Below, one piece after another: positions 1 through 5,097 of a stretch of 5,097 bases of DNA. The stretch's first letter is position 1; every line of letters starts with the position of its first letter. Origin of the DNA: Clostridia bacterium (lineage in GTDB: Bacteria; Bacillota; Clostridia; Oscillospirales; CAG-382); assembly GCA_900754535.1 (NCBI GenBank), contig CAAEDF010000216.1, positions 1-5,097 of the forward strand, in the 5' to 3' direction. The notes under the pieces were generated by a model, which was not told the DNA's origin, ran no database searches, and saw nothing but the letters and a program-made list of their open reading frames with translations. The position numbers and the translations under genes are program-made.

Positions 1-836
1 GCTCGGACGTAACGCGTCCCGGACTTCCGCTTGCCGGATTTTTCCAATATTTTGAAAACGGCAGGATCCAGATGATAGGCAATATGGAGCACGGCTATCT
101 TGACAGCCTGGGTCCGGACGGCAGATACCGCGCGCTGGACGAGTATCTTTCGCACGACGTCGTCGCCGTAGTGGTCACGACGAGTCTGGAGATATTCCCG
201 GAGCTTGCTTCTCTCGCCGAAAAGCACGGCACCCCGCTTTACCGCACCTCGGTCTCGACAAGCGAGTTCATGGCGGCGCTTATCAGCTCGCTGTCGGTCT
301 CTCTTGCGGAACGCATCACAAGGCACGGCGTTCTTGTGGAGGTTTACGGCGAGGGCATACTGATGCTCGGCGACAGCGGCATAGGCAAAAGCGAGACGGC
401 TATAGAGCTTGTGAAGAGAGGGCATCGACTTATTGCCGACGACGCCGTGGAGATCAAGCGCGTGTCTGCGAAAACGCTTGTCGGCAGCGCGCCGGAGCTT
501 ATACGTCATTATATCGAGCTGCGCGGCATCGGCATAGTCGACGTGCGGCGCATATTCGGTATGGGCGCCGTAAAGGAAACCGAGAAAATTGATCTCATAA
601 TCAACTTCGAGCTTTGGGAGCAGGGCAAGATGTACGAGCGCTTCGGTATAGACACGGAATATACCGAGATACTGGGGATAAAGATCCCGTCGATAACGCT
701 CCCGGTCAAGCCGGGACGCAACCTCGCCGTTATCATCGAGATAGCGGCAATGAACAACCGCCAGAAAAAAATGGGCTACAACACCGCGCTTGAGTTCAGC
801 AAAAAGCTGCAAAACCGCGGCGACGATGACAGATAA
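1..836 (+). CDS. hprK: HPr kinase/phosphorylase, 5'-truncated by window start
   Basis: Bifunctional enzyme that phosphorylates Ser46 of the phosphocarrier HPr and also removes that phosphate; in Firmicutes it is the sensor of CcpA-dependent catabolite repression and acts in the cytosol. The frame is open from nt 3 and 277 codons are visible. An ATG at nt 72 is internal, because the residues before it (SDVTRPG, then LAGFF) match the conserved N-terminal domain; about 30 residues are missing relative to the ~310-aa Bacillus protein. Visible motifs: conserved His (nt 324-326) in RHGVLVEVYG, Walker A GDSGIGKS (nt 369-392), ADD acidic pair (nt 438-443), family signature ELRGIGIVDVRRIFGMGAV (nt 516-572), ELWEQGK, and the C-terminal PVKPGRN loop (nt 702-722). 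All are intact, so both activities should be retained. The stop is TAA at 834-836. The next gene encodes a ROK sugar kinase, a thematically related neighbour. The identification is secure. Confidence 0.97.
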   Translation, partial: SDVTRPGLPLAGFFQYFENGRIQMIGNMEHGYLDSLGPDGRYRALDEYLSHDVVAVVVTTSLEIFPELASLAEKHGTPLYRTSVSTSEFMAALISSLSVSLAERITRHGVLVEVYGEGILMLGDSGIGKSETAIELVKRGHRLIADDAVEIKRVSAKTLVGSAPELIRHYIELRGIGIVDVRRIFGMGAVKETEKIDLIINFELWEQGKMYERFGIDTEYTEILGIKIPSITLPVKPGRNLAVIIEIAAMNNRQKKMGYNTALEFSKKLQNRGDDDR

Positions 837-867
837 AGCAATCGGCACAAACAGATAAAAAACAATC
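829..867 (+). repeat. Imperfect direct repeat spanning the hprK stop codon
   Basis: The segment ACAGATAAA at 829-837 recurs at 851-859, and in both copies CAATC follows shortly after (839-843 and 863-867, with two extra A's in the second copy). This looks like an old tandem duplication of about 22-24 nt covering the end of hprK and the start of the spacer. The second copy carries a decoy of the stop-codon context but lies outside any gene. No function is apparent. Chance similarity in A-rich spacer DNA is possible. Confidence 0.4.
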
Positions 868-888
868 CACACGAAAGGAAACCGTATC

Positions 889-1839
889 ATGTATTATGTA
901 GGCGTAGACCTCGGAGGCACAAATATAAAGGTCGGCATTTGCGACAGGGAAGGAAATATACTTAAAAAAGGCAGCATAAAAACCGGCGCCGAGCGCCCGG
1001 CGGACGAAATAGTGGCGGATATGGCCGCCCTCACCGTCAGTCTTGTAAAGGAAATGGGCATAAGCGTTTCGGACATCGAGTGCGCGGGTATCGCAACCCC
1101 CGGCACGGCCGACAGCTCAAAGGGCGTGGTGGTATATTGCTGCAACCTGCCGTTTCTGGATTATCCGCTTGCCGCGCGGTTTGCGCAGTTTTCCGGCATC
1201 TCAAAGGTGCTTATAGAAAACGACGCGAACGCTGCCGCCAAGGGAGAAAGCGTATGCGGCGCCGCCAAGGGCTATAAAAACTCCATAACCATAACGCTGG
1301 GCACCGGTGTGGGCGGCGGTATACTGATAGAAAACGGCGTGTACGCCGGCTTCAACTTTGCGGCGGCGGAGCTGGGTCATATAGTCATCGACTATGCGGG
1401 CATCCCGTGCGCGTGCGGCCGCAAGGGCTGCTGGGAGCAGTATTCGTCCGCAACCGCGCTTACACGGCAGACAAAGGATAAGATGCGCGAATGCCCCGAT
1501 TCACTCATGTGGGAGCTTTGCGGCGGCGATATCGAAAACGCCTCTGCGCGCACCCCGTTCGACGCCATGCGAAAGGGCGACGAGGCGGGCAAGCAGGTGG
1601 TCGATACGTATATCAGATATCTCGCCTGCGGGATAGTGAACCTCATCAACATCTTCCAGCCGGAAGTGCTCTGCATAGGCGGCGGCGTCTGCAACGAGGG
1701 CGACTATCTGCTCAAGCCGCTGCTTGAGATAGTAAACATCGAGCAGTATTCAAGATACAGCCTTGATAAGACAGAGATAAAAATAGCCAAGCTCGGCAAC
1801 GACGCCGGGATAATAGGCGCGGCGATGCTGAGCCTGTAA
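889..1839 (+). CDS. ROK-family sugar kinase, probable glucokinase
   Basis: Predicted cytosolic kinase transferring the ATP gamma-phosphate to the 6-OH of glucose. It is complete at 316 aa, normal for ROK glucokinases. The ATG at 889 has AAAGGA (874-879) nine bases upstream. Visible features: phosphate loop DLGGTNIKVG (residues 7-16); catalytic-base motif END at 110-112 (Asp112) followed by ANAAAKGE; second phosphate motif LGTGVGGG (137-144); ELGHI (161-165); and the ROK zinc site formed by His164 with Cys174, Cys176 and Cys181 in CACGRKGCWE. The C-terminal nucleotide-binding segment includes CIGGGV (262-267). The Cys-rich motif plus GHI and the CWEQYSSATAL context resemble clostridial glucokinases, but ROK members acting on N-acetylmannosamine, allose or fructose share these motifs, so substrate is inferred. 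There is no N-terminal helix-turn-helix, which argues against a ROK repressor. Its position 52 nt after hprK suggests co-transcription and a link to carbon control. Confidence 0.93.
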   Translation: MYYVGVDLGGTNIKVGICDREGNILKKGSIKTGAERPADEIVADMAALTVSLVKEMGISVSDIECAGIATPGTADSSKGVVVYCCNLPFLDYPLAARFAQFSGISKVLIENDANAAAKGESVCGAAKGYKNSITITLGTGVGGGILIENGVYAGFNFAAAELGHIVIDYAGIPCACGRKGCWEQYSSATALTRQTKDKMRECPDSLMWELCGGDIENASARTPFDAMRKGDEAGKQVVDTYIRYLACGIVNLINIFQPEVLCIGGGVCNEGDYLLKPLLEIVNIEQYSRYSLDKTEIKIAKLGNDAGIIGAAMLSL

Positions 1840-1843
1840 ACCT

Positions 1844-1869
1844 CTGCGGCGGCAGCTTGGCCGCTGCGG
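1844..1869 (+). other. Hairpin A in the ROK kinase-lon spacer
   Basis: Bases 1844-1853 pair with 1860-1869 to give a GC-rich stem of ten base pairs (two are G-U) around a six-base loop. It begins five bases after the ROK kinase stop codon. A run of six T's lies at 1881-1886, but it is 11 bases away from the stem, so this is not a canonical intrinsic terminator. Its 3' arm shares bases with hairpin B, so the two cannot form fully at once. It could protect the 3' end of an upstream transcript. Folding was done by eye. Confidence 0.5.
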
Positions 1870-1900
1870 TGTGCGCAGTATTTTTTGCGCCCCACCGCGG
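1864..1900 (+). other. Hairpin B directly upstream of the lon ribosome-binding site
   Basis: Bases 1864-1871 pair with 1893-1900 (eight pairs, one G-U). After a one-by-two internal loop, 1873-1877 (GCGCA) pairs with 1886-1890 (TGCGC) around an eight-base, T-rich loop. The stem closes only four bases before the lon Shine-Dalgarno at 1905-1908. It shares 1864-1869 with hairpin A. Such a placement could influence ribosome access to lon or stabilise its mRNA, but no ligand or protein is indicated. The spacer shows neither a CIRCE element nor the CtsR heptad repeat known from Firmicute stress genes. Confidence 0.5.
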
Positions 1901-1904
1901 AAAC

Positions 1905-1908
1905 GGAG
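1905..1908 (+). promoter_or_regulatory. Ribosome-binding site deciding the lon start
   Basis: GGAG at 1905-1908 sits six bases before ATG 1915, a normal spacing. The frame is open further upstream to a TTG at 1885, which would add ten residues, but no purine-rich site precedes that TTG and it lies inside hairpin B. The added residues (RPTAETETT) also do not resemble the short N-terminus of known Lon proteins. The ATG is therefore preferred. Confidence 0.8.
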
Positions 1909-1914
1909 ACAACT

Positions 1915-4251
1915 ATGGCATTGACGATAGAAAAAATAGAGGAAAAGACCCTGCCTACAATCGCACTGAGAGGCATCGTGCTTTTTCCCAATGTTATCAC
2001 CAGCTTTGAAATAGCGCGTAAAGCCTCCGTAAGGGCCCTTAAGCAGGCTCAGGAGGACGGTACGGAGCTTTTTCTCGCCATCCAGAAGGACGCGTCTGTC
2101 CTCAACCCCGGAAGAGACGATCTTTTCGATGTGGGCATAACGGCGAGGATAAAACACAGCCTCCACCTTTCAAACGGCAACTATCAGCTCGTCGTAGAGG
2201 GTATCGCGCGCGCGGAGATAGTTTCGGTGGGCGAGTCGGACGGGTATCTCGTCTCCCGCCTGCATGTTAAGGATATCAGCGAATACCGCGACGATACGGC
2301 AAGCGACAGGCGACTCGTGCGCGAGACCTGGTCGGTGTTCAACGAATACCTCAAGTATGTCCAGCGCCCGTCGCAGGATATCATCGCAGAAGCAAAGAAA
2401 ATAACAGACCCCGGCCTGCTTGCGGACTGCCTTGCGAGCGCTTTCCTTGTAAAGTTCGAGGACAGACAGACGATAATAGGCATAACCGATTCGCGCCGCC
2501 GTCTGGAGACGCTTAACGGCATATTCCAACGCGAGATAGACCTTATCGAGCTTGAAGGCTCCATACAGACAAAGGTCAAATACAACCTCCAGCGCAGCCA
2601 GCGCGAAATGTACCTGCGCGAGCAGCTCAAGGCGATACAGAGCGAGCTTAACATGAGCGAGTCAGAGGCGGGAGACGAATTTGACGAGTATCATGACAAG
2701 ATACGCGCCGCAAAGCTCCCCGCCGAGGTAAGGGACAGGCTTTTTGCGGAAAGCGCAAAGCTTGCCAAAATGCCCTTCGGAACACCCGAGGCTACGGTAA
2801 TCCGCAATTATATCGAGACCTGTCTCGAACTACCCTGGAACCGCCGTACAAAGGATCGCGTAAATATAAAGCTTGCGCAGAAGATACTTGACGAGGATCA
2901 CGACGGACTTGCCAAAGTAAAAGACCGCATCCTTGAATTCATGGCGGTCAAGCAGCTCTCTCCGGAGCTGGACGGCCAGATAATCTGCCTTGTCGGTCCT
3001 CCCGGCGTGGGCAAAAGCTCGATAGCGAAATCGATAGCCCGCGCCATGAACCGGAAATACGTCCGCATATCGCTCGGCGGCATCCGCGACGAGGCGGAGA
3101 TCCGCGGCCACAGGAAGACCTACATAGGCTCGATGCCGGGGCGCATAGTCACCGCGCTGAAAACCGCGGGCAGCTCAAATCCCGTGATGCTGCTTGACGA
3201 GGTCGATAAGCTGACCATGGACGCGCACGGCGACCCGACAAGCGCCCTGCTTGAAGTGCTCGATACCGACCAGAACAGGCAGTTCAGGGACCATTTCATC
3301 GAAGTCCCGGTCGACCTGTCCGAGTGCGTTTTCATTGCCACCGCAAATACCACGGAGACGATCCCCGCACCGCTGCTCGACCGCATGGAAGTCATATATA
3401 TGGACAGCTATTCGGACAGCGAAAAGCTCTCCATAGCCAAAAATCATCTTATCCCCAGACAGCTTAAGCGTCACGGGCTTACAAAGCGCAACCTGTCCTT
3501 TACGGACGACGGCATAAAGAAGATAATCGAAAGTTACACCAAGGAATCGGGCGTCCGCAATCTCGAACGCGAGATAGCCTCGGTCTGCCGTAAGACCGCA
3601 AAGGAGATCGTTTCTTCCGGCGTCAAAAGCCATAAGGTGGACGAGAACGCAGTTACCGCGCTTCTGGGCGCCGAAAAGTTCCTGCCGGACCGCATCTATC
3701 CTCAGGACGAAGTCGGTATAGTCAACGGGCTGGCATGGACCTCGCTCGGCGGCGAGCTGCTGCGCGTTGAGGTGCTTTCGATGCGCGGCACGGGCAATCT
3801 CGAGCTCACCGGCCATCTGGGAGACGTGATGAAGGAATCGGCGCGCGCATCTGTCAGCTATATAAGAAAACACGCCGAGTCGCTTGGGATAGATCCGGAT
3901 TTTTATAAAAATCTCGATCTGCATATCCATGTTCCCGAGGGCGCCATACCCAAGGACGGGCCTTCGGCGGGCGTGGCTATAACCACCGCGATCATATCCG
4001 AGCTTTCCGGCCGTCCGGTACGTCAGGACGTTGCCATGACCGGAGAGATAACGCTCACCGGCAGGGTGCTTCAGATAGGCGGGCTGAAGGAGAAGAGCCA
4101 GGCCGCATATAAGGCCGGCGCCCGCAGGGTCATAATACCCAAAGACAATCTTAAGGACATCGAGGAGTTTGACGACGACGTAAAGAACGCCCTGGAGTTC
4201 ATCGGCGTGACGCATTACACCGAGATCCCGGCAATAGCATTCGGAGGCTGA
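1915..4251 (+). CDS. lon: ATP-dependent protease Lon (LonA type)
   Basis: Hexameric cytosolic AAA+ serine protease that unfolds and degrades misfolded and regulatory proteins. It is complete at 778 aa from ATG 1915, close to the 774 aa of Bacillus LonA. Domains in order: LON substrate-binding domain from about residue 12 (LPTIALRGIVLFPN) to 200; charged helical/coiled-coil region at about 205-300; AAA+ module with Walker A GPPGVGKS (361-368), Walker B LLDEVD (Asp428, Glu429), sensor-1 ATAN (475-478), arginine-finger candidate Arg490 in LLDRME and sensor-2 Arg548 in GVRNLE; and protease domain from about 597 to the end, with catalytic Ser684 in PKDGPSAG and Lys727 in GGLKEK, 43 residues apart as in E. 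coli Lon (679/722). It has no membrane segments, so it is LonA rather than LonB. The Walker A motif ends Lys-Ser rather than the common Lys-Thr, a conservative change. The spacing to engB is nine bases, and lon-engB is a conserved pair in Firmicutes. The reading frame shows no damage. Confidence 0.98.
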   Translation: MALTIEKIEEKTLPTIALRGIVLFPNVITSFEIARKASVRALKQAQEDGTELFLAIQKDASVLNPGRDDLFDVGITARIKHSLHLSNGNYQLVVEGIARAEIVSVGESDGYLVSRLHVKDISEYRDDTASDRRLVRETWSVFNEYLKYVQRPSQDIIAEAKKITDPGLLADCLASAFLVKFEDRQTIIGITDSRRRLETLNGIFQREIDLIELEGSIQTKVKYNLQRSQREMYLREQLKAIQSELNMSESEAGDEFDEYHDKIRAAKLPAEVRDRLFAESAKLAKMPFGTPEATVIRNYIETCLELPWNRRTKDRVNIKLAQKILDEDHDGLAKVKDRILEFMAVKQLSPELDGQIICLVGPPGVGKSSIAKSIARAMNRKYVRISLGGIRDEAEIRGHRKTYIGSMPGRIVTALKTAGSSNPVMLLDEVDKLTMDAHGDPTSALLEVLDTDQNRQFRDHFIEVPVDLSECVFIATANTTETIPAPLLDRMEVIYMDSYSDSEKLSIAKNHLIPRQLKRHGLTKRNLSFTDDGIKKIIESYTKESGVRNLEREIASVCRKTAKEIVSSGVKSHKVDENAVTALLGAEKFLPDRIYPQDEVGIVNGLAWTSLGGELLRVEVLSMRGTGNLELTGHLGDVMKESARASVSYIRKHAESLGIDPDFYKNLDLHIHVPEGAIPKDGPSAGVAITTAIISELSGRPVRQDVAMTGEITLTGRVLQIGGLKEKSQAAYKAGARRVIIPKDNLKDIEEFDDDVKNALEFIGVTHYTEIPAIAFGG

Positions 4252-4263
4252 TGCTTTGATATG
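4243..4263 (+). promoter_or_regulatory. engB translation start region overlapping the lon stop
   Basis: GGAGG at 4243-4247 lies inside the last codons of lon and is the only strong Shine-Dalgarno near engB. It is 13 bases from the chosen ATG at 4261, which is long, but no nearer site exists and the engB frame meets the in-phase TGA 4249-4251 upstream, so the start can only be 4261 or the ATG at 4267. The lon stop overlaps another ATG (TGATG, 4249-4253) that opens a two-codon mini-ORF, ATG CTT TGA (4251-4259), ending one base before engB. This arrangement favours translational coupling, by inference. Confidence 0.6.
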
Positions 4264-4881
4264 GAAATGAGAGCAGGCGGTCTCAACCTTCACAACGTCT
4301 CGCTCGCCCTCACGGCGGGCAATAAGGCTCAGCTCATATCGGGCGGTCTGCCGCAGGTCGCGCTTTCCGGCCGCTCCAATGTCGGCAAAAGCTCGCTTGT
4401 CAACTGCCTTCTGGGCAGGAAAAAGCTCGCCAGGGTCTCTTCGGAGCCGGGCAAGACGATCACGATAAATTATTACAATGTCGACGGCGCGCTTCTGCTC
4501 GTCGATCTTCCCGGCTACGGGTTCGCCCGCCGCCCAAAGGAGGATAAGGCGCGCTGGTCGTCGCTTACCCAGGCGTATTTTGAAAGAAACGCCGCGCTTT
4601 CCGGCGTTCTCCAGCTTGTGGACGTGCGTGTCGGCATAACCGACGACGACGCGCAGATGCTTGAATGGCTGGGTTATTACGATATCCCGTATGCGCTTGT
4701 CGCCACAAAATGCGATAAGCTTGGCAAAACCGCGCTTGCTCAGTCGGCGGCCGGGATAATTTCTTCTCCCGCCGTGCGTCCCGGCACCGGCTGCGTGCTT
4801 TTTTCGTCGCTTAAAGGGCAGGGCAGGGAAGCGGTTTGGGATGCAATAATCAAATTTGCTTTCGGTGAAAAGAGAGAATAA
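4261..4881 (+). CDS. engB: Ribosome biogenesis GTP-binding protein EngB/YsxC
   Basis: Essential TRAFAC-class GTPase required for late assembly of the 50S ribosomal subunit; cytosolic and ribosome-associated. It is complete at 206 aa, slightly above the ~195 aa of Bacillus YsxC. GTPase motifs in order: G1 GRSNVGKS (37-44); G2 region PGKTITIN (63-70) with conserved threonines; G3 DLPGYGFA (82-89); G4 TKCD (149-152, giving guanine specificity); G5 FSS (181-183). The G1 sequence preceded by LPQVALS and the DLPGYGFA box are diagnostic of the EngB subfamily, as opposed to Era or Der. The extra length comes mainly from the first ~28 residues and the charged tail. The start could also be ATG 4267, two codons later. 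The gene follows lon by nine bases, the same order as lonA-ysxC in Bacillus, and precedes lysA by 17 bases, so co-transcription with lon is expected. Confidence 0.96.
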   Translation: MEMRAGGLNLHNVSLALTAGNKAQLISGGLPQVALSGRSNVGKSSLVNCLLGRKKLARVSSEPGKTITINYYNVDGALLLVDLPGYGFARRPKEDKARWSSLTQAYFERNAALSGVLQLVDVRVGITDDDAQMLEWLGYYDIPYALVATKCDKLGKTALAQSAAGIISSPAVRPGTGCVLFSSLKGQGREAVWDAIIKFAFGEKRE

Positions 4882-4898
4882 AAAACAGAGGTAAAAGT

Positions 4899-5050
4899 AT
4901 GCTTCATGACAATTATACGGTAGGCGAAAACGGTCACCTTTTCGTCGGCGGATGTGATACCGTCAGCCTTGCCAGGAAATACGGAACGCCGCTCTATGTT
5001 ATAGACGAGGACAAGGTGCGCCGCAGCATGAGGAAGTTCAGGGAGATGGG
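4899..5050 (+). CDS. lysA: Diaminopimelate decarboxylase, N-terminal fragment
   Basis: LysA is a PLP-dependent, fold-III enzyme that decarboxylates meso-diaminopimelate to L-lysine, the last step of lysine synthesis. Only the N-terminus is present. ATG 4899 is preceded by GAGG at 4888-4891 with normal spacing, 17 bases after engB. The visible peptide begins MLHDNYTVGENGHLFVGG and continues with the family hallmark LARKYGTPLYVIDEDKVRRSM, typical of clostridial LysA; the related carboxynorspermidine decarboxylase or arginine decarboxylases would not be expected to carry this start. Similarity ends near nt 5045-5050. The frame stays open to the window end, but those last ~15 codons do not contain the expected Y-A-S-K-A segment with the PLP-binding lysine. 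Instead the opposite strand there encodes Tex. The enzyme is therefore truncated here by what appears to be a chimeric join, not by a natural end. Confidence 0.85.
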
Positions 5051-5097
5051 GTCGATCTTCACCAGCTCCGCCAGCGGGTCCTGTAACCGCCGGGCGA
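5048..5097 (-). CDS. tex: Fragment of Tex-type S1 RNA-binding protein, antisense to the lysA frame
   Basis: Reading the minus strand from nt 5095 down to 5048 gives ARRLQDPLAELVKIDP, one of the most conserved stretches of Tex (YhgF), a cytosolic RNA-binding transcription accessory factor. In Tex this segment lies in the central helical region ahead of the helix-hairpin-helix and S1 domains, and is normally followed by a lysine/serine/isoleucine segment and GVGQYQHD. Here the match stops abruptly after the proline at 5048-5050, where the strand turns into antisense lysA. Sixteen residues are little for a gene call, but the motif is very distinctive. Neither gene end is present. It is most likely foreign to this locus, joined during assembly or library preparation. 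A real inversion breakpoint is less likely. Confidence 0.72.

Noticed and set aside
72..74. ATG 72 as the real start of hprK
   Set aside because: The 23 codons upstream in the same frame encode conserved HprK N-terminal residues (SDVTRPG, LAGFF), so the gene begins before the window.
1857..1884. Possible promoter before lon: TTGGCC (1857-1862), 16-base spacer, TATTTT (1879-1884)
   Set aside because: Each box matches the sigma-A consensus at only four of six positions and both lie within the hairpin region. This is too weak to annotate, though a lon promoter here remains possible.
1844..1886. Hairpin A plus T-run as a rho-independent terminator for the kinase gene
   Set aside because: Eleven bases separate the stem from the T-run, and the T's fall in the loop of the competing hairpin. 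An intrinsic terminator needs the T's immediately after the stem.
1885..1914. Extension of Lon by ten residues from a TTG start
   Set aside because: There is no ribosome-binding site before the TTG, whereas ATG 1915 has GGAG at good spacing and gives a normal-length Lon.
1750..2166. Minus-strand open frame crossing the kinase-lon boundary
   Set aside because: Its translation resembles no family, it overlaps both neighbouring coding regions, and it has no start signal. It is a shadow of the + strand genes.
3175..4293. Long minus-strand open frame (372 codons) opposite the 3' half of lon
   Set aside because: It is fully antisense to the AAA+ and protease domains of an intact lon, shows no recognisable motif or ribosome-binding site, and is a usual by-product of GC-rich codons.
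5063..5083. Serine-rich peptide S-A-S-G-S in the + frame as a degenerate form of the LysA YASKA motif
   Set aside because: It lacks the essential PLP lysine and the surrounding residues do not fit, while the opposite strand matches Tex over 16 continuous residues. The resemblance is taken as chance.

Overview
The window reads as a run of housekeeping genes, all on the + strand, from a bacterium of the Firmicutes, most likely a Clostridia/Oscillospiraceae-type lineage. The evidence is an HPr kinase/phosphorylase of the Bacillus type, a ROK glucokinase with the Cys-rich zinc motif, and the lonA-engB pair known from Bacillus. By eye the DNA is moderately GC-rich, yet it uses ATA freely for isoleucine, which fits a gut-type clostridium better than Bacillus. 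No phylogenetic calculation was possible, so the lineage is an inference.

Layout: (1) 1-836, the 3' part of hprK, cut by the window start. (2) 889-1839, a complete ROK-family sugar kinase, probably glucokinase, after a 52-nt gap holding an imperfect direct repeat. (3) 1840-1914, a 75-nt spacer with two overlapping, mutually exclusive hairpins just before the lon ribosome-binding site. (4) 1915-4251, complete ATP-dependent protease Lon (778 aa). (5) 4261-4881, complete ribosome-assembly GTPase EngB/YsxC. (6) 4899 to about 5050, the first ~50 codons of lysA (diaminopimelate decarboxylase). (7) About 5048-5097, where the sequence stops looking like lysA and the minus strand instead encodes a highly conserved piece of the RNA-binding protein Tex. 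This last junction is most simply a chimeric contig end.

Functionally, hprK and the glucokinase belong to carbon-source sensing and sugar entry into glycolysis. lon and engB serve protein quality control and 50S ribosome assembly. lysA makes lysine and consumes meso-diaminopimelate, a peptidoglycan precursor. Same-strand order, short gaps and the lack of any clear intrinsic terminator fit one or two transcription units, the likeliest break being the structured spacer before lon. I see no mobile element, CRISPR array, RNA gene or defence system. The points most worth a second look are the lysA/tex junction, the alternative hairpins upstream of lon, and the hprK-glucokinase linkage.
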